Origin: Rachycentron canadum
Taxonomy: Eukaryota > Chordata > Actinopteri > Carangiformes > Rachycentridae
Assembly: GCA_038496675.1 (NCBI GenBank)
Contig: CM076652.1
Span: 13,130,948 to 13,194,947 of the forward strand
DNA length: 64,000 bases
Direction: 5' to 3'
A program made the translations under genes and the position numbers. The notes beneath the pieces were generated by a model. The model did not search any database, was not told the origin of the DNA, and worked only from the letters and a program-made list of their open reading frames with translations. Below, one piece after another: positions 47,336 through 60,445 of this stretch (the stretch's first letter is position 1; each line of letters begins with the position of its first letter).

Positions 47336-50300
47336 GTCACCGGGGGTTGCTTGGAAAACACGGGCATAATGGAGGCAAGATGTGGGGGCGGGGAGAGGAG
47401 AGGATGAGGGGAAATTTTCTGCAGCAGCTCACAGCCATGAGAAACTGCAGACCTCTCTCTCTCTCTCCTGTGTGTGTGTGTGCTCACAAACCCAAACAGA
47501 CATCCGTGTCTGCAGAGCACACTAATAGTCTGCCGTTGAAAAAACGACTGATGCACGGCTGATAAATAACAATGAGCAGTGATCACAGACTGCAAATCAC
47601 TTCCATAAACTGTTTTCATTGTGGGGGAGGAAGGCTTCCCTTGAAAGGCTCTATCCTCATATGACTTTGGCTATACTGTTATATATTAGACCTATAGCAC
47701 ATGCATTTTTGGTAGATTTCTGTCAGAAATGCTTAGATGGTAATCTATTTAGCAATAAAATAGCCGTTTCACTGGGGTTTCTCTCTCTCTCTCTCTCTCT
47801 CACTAGTTTGTCACTTCCTGTCTGCACTTTTAAACAGACATCTCCTTGCTCTCAGGTTTGACTTGCTTGAATGATTTCTGGCCTTCATACCACTGCAGCC
47901 GTTGGACTGACTTTCTCTTTTTATTTTTTGTATGACCTAAATTGGGCACTTGTGTTCACCTTACACAGCTGGAGCGGCTGCCGTTAAAACCACAAGTTGT
48001 TAACATAACAAAATCAGTCCAGTTTTTGGTACCATAAATAGATACTAATGTGCGCTGTGGCATGGATAAGCCTATACCTACTGTCAACAAAGTCTTTGAA
48101 TGACTCTGCAAGCGTAGGCTAGTCTGTTTTCTATTATTGTATTATAACATGAGTAATCCCCATGTTATGAAAACAGTGTGAGGCCACATGTACAATATAC
48201 ATACATACTGGATGTAGTAGATATGCCTTGTTAAGCTGTCAGCATCTGGGATACTTGGCCATTTTTTGCCTAAAGATCCTCATCACCTTTGAGAGTCTGT
48301 CAAATACATTTTGTCTGAGCCAAATGCAATTGCACCATATGTGAAACACAGCAGTGACTTGCCCATTTTAAATTTGCAGAATTCTTGAGGAATACTCTCT
48401 CCCCCCGCATTGATCATTACGAAGATGCGATTACATTTAATGTGCTTAGCTTGAACAGTAGTTGCTATACCATAGCTTATGCCGCAAGCTCAAAATTCAG
48501 CTTACTTTGCTGAATGTAGAAGGTCACATGAGAAATGAGGAGGTGTATCCTTTCCCTTCCTGCTGGATTTTTTCTGTTTCTGGATATTTTTGGCCTGTTC
48601 CAGACACCGGAAACTGGGCTGTCCAACTTAAACATCTCCAGATGACTCTTTCTTTGGCTTTAATGCATACACCCGTCCCTCCTTCTCTTTCTCTGGCTAA
48701 ATACATATCTGCCTTTATTGGTTGCTTCCTCAGTTTGCTATCACAAGGGCCCTGTTGTTTGACCAATGCAAAGGAGGGAGGGAATAGGGGACAATGCAGT
48801 CAGTGGAGAAACAAGGTAAAGCTAACAAAGAGAGGGGCAAAAAATGCTGGATGGAAAGGATGTGACTACTGCCAGAGATGCTGATTCAAGGGGGGGGGTA
48901 CAAAATAAGACTGAGGGATAAAGGAAGGAAGACAGGAAGCAAAGCAGGTAGTGAGTGAGTGCACAGCTGTTTACCCAATGCTCCTGCCCCTTAACTTCCC
49001 TATGCGTGGTCACCTTTCAAGGACCTACAGAGAGTGTTGCCAAGAGGCACAAGGTGTCAAACACTTGTAGGTGTGACATATCTGGGCCCTGACAGAGAGC
49101 CCTGTTATGGAGCCAGTGGACTTCTATTCTGGGCTGAGGTGTGGTTGTAATGAGGTGCTGATCTGGTGTATTTGTATGGAGTAGGGGTCCAAAGGGGAAA
49201 GATCTGAATGGGTGAGATGGGTTTAACAGGCAGTGAGTATTAGAGTCAGGTTTTAGGGTCGTGCAGGGGACCAGGGTTGATGCTCTGTGCTGGAAAAGGT
49301 AACCTATATTGGTGGAATGTGATATAAACAGCACTGAATGGTTAATTGAAGCAAGATGGAGGATCTCTTTAACCCTGACCGTGCAACGCTGCGGTAGGCA
49401 GTTAGGATTGATACACACATACTCTATGCTCTCACTCTCTCTGTCTTTGTCTGCGTCTCTCTCATATTTATGGAGACTAAACAAACACACACTCTTAAAC
49501 ACGTCACTTTGGAAGGTCTGACACAAGCAGTCCTATGATGATTAATGATGCTGAGATCATTATGGCTGAATAAGCTTTATGACTCGTCGTCAGTTTTAAT
49601 GTAACGGTATCCGCATATGGTGCAGATTAGAATTCAACACAAGATTCAGCAAAACATACAGTAGATCTCAGTACTCAATACAGTTTCAGTTCAATGGGTT
49701 ATTGAAAAACTGATGGAAAAGTAATAGCAGGGCCAAATCTTGTCTTCTTCATGTAGTGCCTCATGTAGCAGCAGAATGAGACAGAGCTGGGAGGGTCATG
49801 GAAAGGCAGCCAGGAATGTCTAGAGAAATGACTGACTGGGAGAGATCTGTTTTGTTTGTTCAAGTGAGTATATATATCTATATATATTTATATATAGATA
49901 TATATAGACATAGATATATATGTGTGTTGTGTGTGTGTCTGTGTGTGTGCATGTTTTTCTGTGTGTCTGTGAGCTCCACCCTCTCTGCCCGTGAATGACT
50001 TTGGGACTGAAATGTGGTTCCAGTTAGACCGTTTTTAAAATCAGAAACACACTGGCACTTCAAACAAACAGCAGATATTTCTGTAGCCAGCTCTGCTTTG
50101 TTCTCATTTTACTACAAACCTCTATTCCCAGACTTTAGCAAAAACTTTTACTCGTTTTTTACCCAGAAGATTTTTCCCTACATTTTTTAGCTAAAATCAC
50201 AACTTTGACTGCAACCGACAGAGAGAGACGCTTGTGAATTTTAAACACAACTTTTAATAGGAAAAATGCTATGAAGTGTTTATAGACATGATGAAGATAT

Positions 50301-52224
50301 CAGAAGTCATAGTTTATAGTTGACCCAATTTTAAGTTGTGCTGAATCCACACAAATGCATCTTTGGCTTCACATTGTAAGTTCAACTACACTGTCATATG
50401 TACCCAGAGGAGCCTCAATCCTCAATAACTTGAAAAGATACAGGCATCAGCTCCTGGCTTCATGCTAAATAGTCCTGGAAGACATGCAAAAGCTGCTTCT
50501 TACATCTTCACAACATGTCTATAGTTTGCCACGATAGCTATATATATGCATATGTGTGCAACAGCAGTAACAGCAGTTATGTATTCAGTGACAGAACAAA
50601 CCATAAAAGGCCCTCTAAATATAAATAATGTGCAAAATATGAGCCAATGGTTTGCACATGGATAGCAAAAAAGCTTTCTGTCTTAGAGAAAGAAAACTAA
50701 AAGGGGTGAAGATAACAGAAGTGTCCAAATTTCTATCCTACAACAAATTTGTATATGCTCTGTAGTCATAACACTAACAACCTCACTGAGAGCTTGACAA
50801 ATTCCTGATAGTCTGAAATTCTTTTCAGATTCTCCACTAAAAGGTCACATTTTCTGATCTTAAATTCATTTGATACATTTTTGAAAGTCCAGCAGAACTA
50901 TGTCATTGATTTAACAGCCAGTGTTATCTTGTTCTATAAACTGAAACTCAACTAGTAATGTATCTATGCAAAAAGACCAGTGACTGTGTGCTGTCCGTGA
51001 CCATCTTCGTTCCGCATTTGTTTGCTTTCTTTACTCTTCCTCTCCCAATCCGTAATAAACAGTTCTTTTCCCCCCTTGCTCTCACTCATGCCAAAACTAT
51101 GGAGCAGAAAATAACTGTGTCACATAGATGTACACATGAGCACAGGCACTTATATAGCAATTGTAGTTATTTTTAATATAAAAAGCTCTAAAACGGGACC
51201 ACAGTAAATGTAAAAGCAAATACAAGCCTTTCGTGAGCAGCTCAGTGCAATGATACTGTGCCACAGCGTGTCACTTTGAGAGCAAGTCACCACTAGCCTC
51301 TGTGGTTTCTCTGCATGCGGGTCATCTGTCCTTAAAGCTACCGGCAGTTTGAATTTGCTAGTATTTGCGTTTTTATGGTGATGACCTGTATTCAATTGGC
51401 AAAGTGGAACAATCCACTTTGCCTATTTTCCAAAGGAGGGTGAAACTGCCTGTCTTTCTTCTTCTGGTCAGCTTTGGCCTTTGCTGACACGGGTAGCACA
51501 TTCCTCAAATTCCAGACCAAAAGGGAACACTTCGTTGATAAAGCCATTACACGCACCACTGTTGTGTGTGTGTGTCTGTGTCTTGGTGGGTGTGCCTCTG
51601 AAAATGTGGCCACACATCTGCTCTCTGTTTAGGATGAAATAGATCTGAGGTGATTCAGAAACTGAAGTAGCTTCTGAGGAAGGACAGAAGACAAGGTGAT
51701 ACGGGGGAGGGAGGGTGAGCCACAACACTGGCAGATTAATAAGAGGAGCTGAAAGGTTCAGGGCAAATAGGTACAAGTGATGCCAAGTCTTCAGGTCTTT
51801 TTTATCTCAATCAAACAGTCTTAGTTTTCATGGGGGTTGATCTGCATAGATCTGGCCAGTCAATGTGAGTCTTTGTGTATGAGTGTGTCATTCACAAGGG
51901 AAGGATCTTTTACCCCTACACCTCCTCTCTTCATTTATAATTTACACCATGAGAAATCACTGTAGACCTGAGTGACCCTATGTTCACCGATACTGCTGGC
52001 AATGCATGTAGAAAGACAGTGTGACGTAAGTGTGCTATTTGGTTCTGCAAAGCTTATAGTACTCTATATAAAGATGAGTGTGTGAGTGTGTGCACTGGAT
52101 GTGTGTTTATACACTTTAGTCTGTCTGCAAACCCACAGAACAGTGTTGATTCACCCCTGACCTCTCTTCATCACTTTCTTGCATCTTCTGACTCTCTTTC
52201 AGTGTCTCATAAGCAAATAAACAA

Positions 52225-52232
52225 CACGCACG

Positions 52233-52271
<39 letters not shown>
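52225..52271. repeat. (CA/CG)n microsatellite
   Basis: ACGCACGCACGCGCGCG passes into a CA array. It lies in the gene-free right part of the window. Confidence 0.9.
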
Positions 52272-52273
<2 letters not shown>

Positions 52274-52404
52274 TGAAACACAGCTAAACTCAAGGGCATT
52301 GTGCACTGCAGAGCAGTTGAACTCCAGTGGCCTCTATCCCCTGTCCTGTGACTGGATGGAATACCAAACACCCTAATCATTTAGCATGCTGAATATTAAG
52401 CAGT

Positions 52405-52406
<2 letters not shown>

Positions 52407-52451
<45 letters not shown>
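52407..52451. repeat. (TG)22 microsatellite
   Basis: A 45-bp pure TG array lies only about 135 bp from the CA array ending at 52271. The two are inverted with respect to each other, so they could pair. Confidence 0.95.
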
Positions 52452-52452
<1 letters not shown>

Positions 52453-52766
52453 ACAGTCCTAATGTATTCTACTGGCCTACCCTGAGTGCAGAACAGCAAG
52501 GAAAAGGAGAAAAGTGATTTTGGGTAAAAACCGCTTAAATCCTCTCTGTTCTTTGCTAATTTTGCCCCTGTGTGCTTGTGTTTCTGTGTGTGTGTGTGTT
52601 TCTGTGTGTCCTTCAGGGGCTCCAAAGACCCTTCAAGCTAATTAGGGAGACAGCCACAGAACGACATCACTCAAGGAACTGGCTTTACAGGTCCATATAA
52701 TAACTCTTAGATTTTAAAAGCACTTACTTCTTTTGCTGAGTGGCATGGACACAGCCTATGATGTCA

Positions 52767-52767
52767 A

Positions 52768-52801
<34 letters not shown>
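52767..52801. repeat. (CA)n microsatellite
   Basis: A GCGCGC start is followed by about 14 CA copies. Confidence 0.9.
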
Positions 52802-53772
52802 GCCTATGCACATAAATGTTTGACCAGCCTCACTCCCCCTTGCTCTCAAGCCTAGGATGCAAACAAAAGTTGTCATGACAACTTTCTGGGAGATCCAGCC
52901 GTCTCCGCCATGCACTCTCTGCCAGAAATGTAGGGCACTTAGAGGAGGAGGCACTGTAAGACAATGCCAAGACACTGTGACAGGCTAAGGTATGACCCAG
53001 AGGTAGAAAATTGAAGTAAAAGAGACATGAGTTGAAGGTTTCTCTCACAGAGTGATTAGATCCAGGTGACCACAGTATCATGCTCCTTGGCCAGCAGATA
53101 CACAGGATCCTTTACTCAACAAAGTCAACATATTTACAATTTTACAAAGACCCCCAGTCCCCTATACCTCCACTGGGCCCACCCCTTGGCCTACCGCCCC
53201 TTCTTCCCTTTAGGGGCGGCAAGATATCCTGGCTTATGTGGTGTAAGGAGGGTTTATGTGCAGGATCAGTACAGGGATAGGTAAGAAAAACACAAACACA
53301 CACTTCAACAGCGACGGCAGTGGAGTTAAGACATTCACAGGCGAAGAGTCTGAAATGGTAAAGTGGACGGGTAGAACAGAAAGTGGGGATAAACTGGAGA
53401 TGAGGCAGGCAGACAAATTGAGGCAAGATAATAAAGAAAACAGAGGCAATGGAGCGATAAGAAGAGACAGTCTAACATGTTCCAGACCTTTCCTTCATCT
53501 TCCCCCAGGACCTACTCTGAGGTATTCTGGTGACAAATAGGGGAGTGAAAAAGAGCTACATGCCCCTCCACAGGCCCTGTCCTGCAGCCTGTCTGTTCTG
53601 CCTCCACTGTGCTCTACAGTCGGGATTTATCCCTCCATAGCTTTGGCTCACTGTGACTGTGCTCCATTACTACACACTTGATTCCTCTGAGCCAGGGTAA
53701 TGAAAAATGACCCAGCTCATCTGCAGGGAGAGCCCTTTGGCAAGTGTGTGTGGTCTGTGTGTGTCTATGTGA

Positions 53773-53773
<1 letters not shown>

Positions 53774-53837
<64 letters not shown>

Positions 53838-53838
53838 T
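53774..53838. repeat. Compound (TG)n(TGCG)n microsatellite
   Basis: About 46 bp of TG are followed by five or so GTGC units. Confidence 0.95.
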
Positions 53839-55199
53839 GTGTGTGCGTGTCTCCAATTCCTCTCATCCAAAGGGAATCCTGTCAGTGTAAAGGTATTGAA
53901 TGTCTTCCATTTGGCCATTTCACCTCGGGGAGAGCCAGAGTATGAAGGTAGGAGGTGAAAAGCTTTTGCTCAAGAGGTAAAAAAAACAACCTAATCAATC
54001 ATGTAGGAAAGTTACAGATGAAAACTGGGTTAATTCTTTTAGCTTTAGTGGTTGAAATTGTTGGAAATTTCACGCTCGTGCATACATCACAACTATCTGG
54101 CAGTGTCAGATTTGTGCGTACAACATTTAGCCTATTGTGCATACCTGAGAGAGACACAGTTTGAAGGTATTCACAGTGTTATAGCACTTGTAATAAAAAT
54201 TTCATAGGAGCCTGCATGGACTCCTCCAGCTTCCATAATTATCCCTAAATGATAGGACTTAAACATTGTGTACTGTCTGACCGCAAAGCCCAAAGGAACA
54301 TGGGAAATCAAATGATCCAGCTCAACCTCGTTTGACCATATGATCATCATATTTTCTACTCTAATTCTCATTAATGTGACTGAGAAACACACTCATCTCC
54401 AAATGTTTGAGCACATAGAAAACTTTAAACCTCTGTTTGGTAAACACATGTGGACACATTGTTAGAGGATATTATATCCATACACACAGAGGATCTGAGA
54501 GTCCCTGAGGGGGATTTCCTCAGATATTCAGCAGATTCTCCTGGTAATCCTCTAGGATTACCATTCTATACTGAGGCCCTAACCTCTGAACTTAAAACAT
54601 TATAAACCCTTATATCCTCATCAGTAATGCCACAGTTAAACCCATCATTTCACTCAGTAGAAGAGGACCACCTCCAAAAACCTCATCATGTCCACTCACT
54701 TGCAGCTCAGGCCTCAACTCAAACACAATTAGAGGATTTTAGAGGGATACCAGCCAGATGTATCAAGTAGTTCTCTCAACTGTGGTCCAATGTAACACTG
54801 ACCAGCTATTACAACCCATGTGTTTTATCATGTTTGAAATCTGAATAGTCTCCAACATGGCAACTGATATCTGGGGAAGTGTTCATATTCTGCAGTAATT
54901 TTAGATAAAAAAAAAACACTGTCATTGTTATATTATGTATATCATGCAACAATATGCAAAAGTGTCAATATGATACAATACATTCAATTCTTTGCCTTAA
55001 ATCAAAGATCGGTTCTTTGGGATGACGGCATGGCACGTGTGTGAGGAAGTCAGTGTGCACACATACACACGACTATAATTAATCAAGTGAGTGGCTGTCC
55101 CATCAAGTAGCATGCCATATTCGCACATTACCAGAGAAATTAGATTCTGGCATGGCTAAGAAGCTTATGGTGCACAGTGACTAAGTGACATGGCCACAT

Positions 55200-55215
55200 G
55201 GGGGGGGGGGGGGGG
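55200..55215. repeat. G16 homopolymer
   Basis: An uninterrupted run of 16 G on the plus strand, in otherwise unremarkable sequence. Confidence 0.95.
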
Positions 55216-58200
55216 TGTCATGCTAAATGTTTTACATGTAACAAGACTGCAAATCTCCAATAGACTTGTCAAACACACTTATAGCTACGAAATATAAATG
55301 AAAGATAAAATTTTGATCACGATTTATAATTTATGGAGTGGTAAGAAATCAGTTTCCCATGGTTGAACTGCTGATGAATCTCTACAGGAATTTGCCTTGT
55401 CCCCTCCTTCCTTTTTCTTTTTCACACACATTTACACTGACACTGGGTATTTGATAAACCTGGGAATGGAGCAGTGGAAATGTTTTCCAGGCAAACTATG
55501 CAAATAAGACCTTATCTCCAGGGAGACACTGTAAACGGCCTCAACCACCAACAGAATCTACAGAGGGCCATTTATGTGTGTGAGTGTGTGTAGGCCTGTG
55601 TGGGGATATCAAACACAAACATGCCGCCGGCTAGTTGCAAACAAATTAGAAAATTACAACAAAAAAACAAGATACTGGAGAATTTTGAGACAATGTCCAT
55701 TCTGGCCTTCTCCACCCCCCCTCCCAAACCCCTCTTTCGGTTCTGGGAAAAGATTTTCTCACATACAGATCCTGACTTTGGCAATGAGAACAAAGATGGC
55801 TGCCAGACAGGGATAGTGATCAAAATTCTTCAGTAGGAAGTCACAAGTTCAACTTCAACCTCTATAATTGCTTGGCTGGAAGATAGGAAAAAATTAACAA
55901 CACTGGGAATTAGTAAAGACACAGACATTTTTTTAAACTTCTGGATATTTGCCTGCTTGCAATGAGTCAATTTTTTGAAATCTGCTTCAGTGGAACATGA
56001 GAACAAATGGATGATAAATTGAACATGAGTGTCAGAGAGACTTAAAGTGAATCGAGTGCAGTCATGTCCTGATTCAGAGGAACTGCTGGCAATCACAGTG
56101 AACTCTGTTCCCAAGAAATCCACTTGCTTGAAAACACGGTGGTCTGACTGAGCGTCTACAGTTCATCAGCAAAGACATAAATGAACACAGAAATGAAACA
56201 ACTCCTAGAGAGAAGGAGGCTTGTGCGTTATTTTAGGGCTGTTTTGTCTCTGCTTCATATCATAATGGGCTGGGGCACTTCAGCGAGAGAGGAATATGAT
56301 CAGTGACAGAGCTATTCTCGCAGGAAACAGGCCCAGATGAGTTAAGTGGGAGGGAAGGGGCCTGGTTTTAAATCCGAAATATGATGCGGTAGAACCTACA
56401 CATGCCCACAGCAGTAAGGGCTAATGAATATGTATGATAGATGTGACATAATACTAGATATAAAATATGCATAAAACTTTTCATTGGAATTGTGTTGCTA
56501 GGAAACAGCTTGGATCATAGTTTATTTGCCGACTGGGAGCACCAGGATCCTGTCAGCTACTGTTATTCACAAGCAGTATAACAGGAAATAAACTAGGTCT
56601 ATCTAGGATGTTTATCTTGTCAAGTCTGAAATTATCTATGAGGATGTTGAATTTGTTGAGGATGAGTTTTGCTGAGCAACATGTCACTTCACATACTTAA
56701 GAACAAAATAATGGCTTATAGAAAACCCTTGCGAGCTGCAGGACAGTGATGATTACAGATAAATACAAAATTCTTGCAACTCAGGGGAAGTCCAGCCACC
56801 TGTGTTTGCTATAGTCCTTACTCCTGCTTCTTCCCCATGCAGGATTTCCTGCCTTTGGGATGAGGGAGGGTGGCAAGGAGGGGCTGGTGTAAAAGAAATG
56901 AGACACAAAAAAAAAAACAAAAAAAAACAATGCACACAGCTGAAATCAATGCGAATGGAAAGCAACACGAGAAATGACAAACAATTACCCAGAGACACTG
57001 TCTAACACCGCACAGCAGAGCACCGCCCTTGCACGCCTCTCTGTCCTAACCCTGTTTAAAGGGTCACACCACCAGAGGAAAATGTGTGACTGGAGGCTGT
57101 TGAGTCAATATTATTCAGCCTGATGTATGAAAGTGTGAACACACGGTCGCGTTCTCTCACGAGAGAAATAAGAGGACATCTATGTGAACAAACAACATTT
57201 CACAAATGTTGCAGTCTGCTGGTTAATATAATGCCACAACTCAATCAAACAGGCTACAGCGCCACCCAACATGCAAAGCACCTTGAGCATCATATTATTA
57301 AGTTGACATATGGGTCACACTGCGGAGTGTCCTCAACTAGGCCTGTTGCTGATGGATGCCTTCCCCAGCCAGAGTAGAAAACACTGCAGGGGATTAAATA
57401 AGAAATGAAGAAGTAATTTAAGAAGGGGGGGAAAAAAAGCAAAAATAGAAAGTCAGAAAGGAAAAAGACACGTTTAGATCAGAGCAGTCGTGTGGAAATA
57501 TTCAAGGAGGAAAGAAGTAGAAACAGGTGAAAACAAGTTCCAGTTTGTCTCGCTCTCTCTCTTATTCTCTCTCTCTCTTTCTCTATTGTGTGTGTGCCAA
57601 TTGTGTGAGGCTGGGTATCTCATTAACAGTAATAGAGGAAGCCAAGCAGGGAGTCAGTGCAGTGAGCCAGGGATATCCCCATCCTGCAGCCTGACACACT
57701 GACCCCTCCTTCCCTGCCTTTGCAACTCCCTCCACTATTAACTGCTCCACCTTGGAACATACCACTTCAGCAGGCCGGGGGGAGTTATTGTTTGCAGCTC
57801 ATCAAAGGCCTCGTCCAGAGGATGTTTGCTAAAGTGTAAGAAGACCTCTGTTTGATAAGTGTTTAAACATGGCCTCTTTGAGACTTGAGTTTCACTAAAC
57901 AGGGAGGGGGCGTTAAGGATGGGTTTGTCTTAGGGAGGCCTGGTAAGTTAGTTTCCTCTGATTGTGTTACCTTCCCTCAGGATGCTTAAACGTAGGAGCC
58001 AGATAAAAACACATGAAGACAAAAGTTAGAATAACAAGCCAGCTTATTCCCTTAATCAGAATGAAAGGGGAATTAGAGCAGAGGGGCAGGAAAATACATG
58101 TGACTGTGTTTATATTAACATATACACTACGTGTGCACATGTACATTTATTTTAGTTACTCTAGTGATCGTTTCGTGCTTCGTTATCTAGCAACAGGCCT

Positions 58201-60356
58201 GGTGAGTCTCTCTCTGTAAGACTGCTGGGTTTGTCCTGGTGGTGCCAGCTGCATACAGGGCAGGTGACATGCCTGGGGAATACTAATGCATCCATGAAAG
58301 CACCGAGTACTGGTCCAGACACGGTGGAGTGAATACTGAACAACCATTTTGCTGAATCACAGCTAGACAAACACAAGGCACAAAAGATGCAATTGGTTTT
58401 AATAAAGCAATTAAAATAATTGAAAGCATTGAAACTGTTCTCTTAAGGCAGATTGACATATTTAGTGCATCAATAGTTACCATGGCGTTAGATTAAACGT
58501 GTCAGACGATGGAGGCATGGTGACCAGACAGCCTATAAAACTGTGTGTGTGTGTGTGTGTTTTGCATGCTAGCCTTCCCCTTTCCCATATCCACACAAAC
58601 ACTTACAAGCTTAACAGCTTAGTTCTTGGCTCCTGAATAGTGACCCCAGCAACACAACTTCCTGTTCAGGCTTTCCTTCCTGAACATAACAACAACAACA
58701 AAAACAACAACAACAACAACCACAAAAGAGCATTCTGCAAGAGATTAACTTGGTAGGACAACACCCCACATGCATGTGAGCAATGTGTATATAATGCTGT
58801 CAGCTTATGTGTCCCATTTCGCCAGCAGGAGCAACATCTAACCCAGTTCTGTCCTCTATGCTTAATGAAACAAATTAGTCCTATTTAACTCTGTCCCTGT
58901 CTCTGGCCCTGGTCTGTTACCTGAAGGACATACCTGGCCTGCAGCACTGTTCACTGCCTTCCTGTCCGTCTCCAACCTTGACACAGGTGTGGAAACATTC
59001 ATTTATAATAGTTTCCTGTACCAGATACCCATCTCCACAGGTGGCACAGCATGCATACGGACAATTGGTGCTTGCAAATCTTATCTCTTCCAAAGTTCCT
59101 CTTAGTAGGGAGACATTTAAGGTGCCTACTTTAATATATTGGTGTGCACATCCAGTGTGTGTGTGAGGTGGAGCCTACCTGGTAGAGTGGCCTTGAAACA
59201 CACCTGTGTGTGTTTAATAGGTGCAGGGGTCCAGGAAGGTTCCTGGCATGCACACAAAGGCGTCGGAGGGCCGTGGAGGTAAGAGTCCACAGCAGACCCT
59301 GCCGAGTACAGACCACCTCGTCTAGACCCAACAAGACTGCCTCCATCACTGTACAATCTGACACCGGGCTCTCTGTGATGAGAGATGCACCACCAGAGGT
59401 CTGTACAGCATTACAATGTTGATATCAGTGGGATATCCACAGGTATCACATTTGCAAACCTTTATTTGAACAGGTGAGCCATTACAGGTAAAATCCACAA
59501 GGCCCAGGTAATGAGAAGATATGATTAGCTTTTATTGTCCTCTTGATACCACTTAGTGCCAATAGATAATAACTGGGTCATCTCTAGAGGTAAGCCACAA
59601 TGAGACGCGATAACCCTGCGGCTTTCTCCTCTCCTGTCTCTGTCCCTCTCTGTCCTCTCAGTCTCTTTGGGATTCAGCGGTCTGATGTCTCCTCAAGGTC
59701 AAACCCTGCTAGTCCTTCTGCCCCAGTCCCACACAGATAGTGGTCCCTGCTGAGTCCTGCTCTCCTCTTCCTCCTCTCTCTTTCCTCTCTCTTCCTCTCT
59801 GAGGCAAAGCACCCTCTGTTCACTGGTCTCAGCGCCACAAACACAAACATTCCCTCTAAGGACATGCAGCCGGTCTTAGTCTCTCTGACTGGTAGTTGTT
59901 TTTAAAGCGATATGCACTCTAATACTGCAGCTCACATGGGGAGCAACCGGTCTCTCTCTCTCTCTCTCCCTCACTGCTTCTTTTTTCAAAGAGAAAGGGA
60001 TGTGGTTACAAGCTGCACACATCTGGTCAGGCTGGACACTATCCGTATGCTTCTCACTCGAAATCTAGAAACACACAAACACAGGCACACACACACACAC
60101 ACACACACATATAAATACTTTACACCAGCATGCATTCATGCGTGCACAGACCAAAATAGTCACTGAACTGAAAAATGCTGACATTTGGTCTCCAAAGACA
60201 TGAGCATGTTACTTTCTGACAGCACTGGGACTTAAGCCAGAATGATTTTAAAAAAGGAAACTTTTTCCTTTGAGCCAGTTTTCCCAGGCTGGAGTATCCT
60301 GACCTGACCTAACAAATTCTTCCAAAAATGAAAGAATATGCAACCCATCTGTTACT

Positions 60357-60445
60357 CCAACCAACCAACCAACCAACCAACCAACCAACCAACCAACCAA
60401 CCAACCAACCAACCAACCAACCAACCAACCAACCAACCAACCAAC
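60357..60445. repeat. (CCAA)22 tetranucleotide microsatellite
   Basis: About 22 perfect copies of CCAA, followed directly by CGCCAG. It creates open frames of repeated NQPT or GWLV on the two strands, which are artefacts of the repeat. Confidence 0.97.

Noticed and set aside
49017..49526. 169-codon minus-strand open frame
   Set aside because: No family likeness, no supporting splice or promoter signal, and it overlaps low-complexity CT sequence.
53614..53958. Open frames of repeated HT or CV
   Set aside because: Artefacts of the compound TG/TGCG microsatellite.
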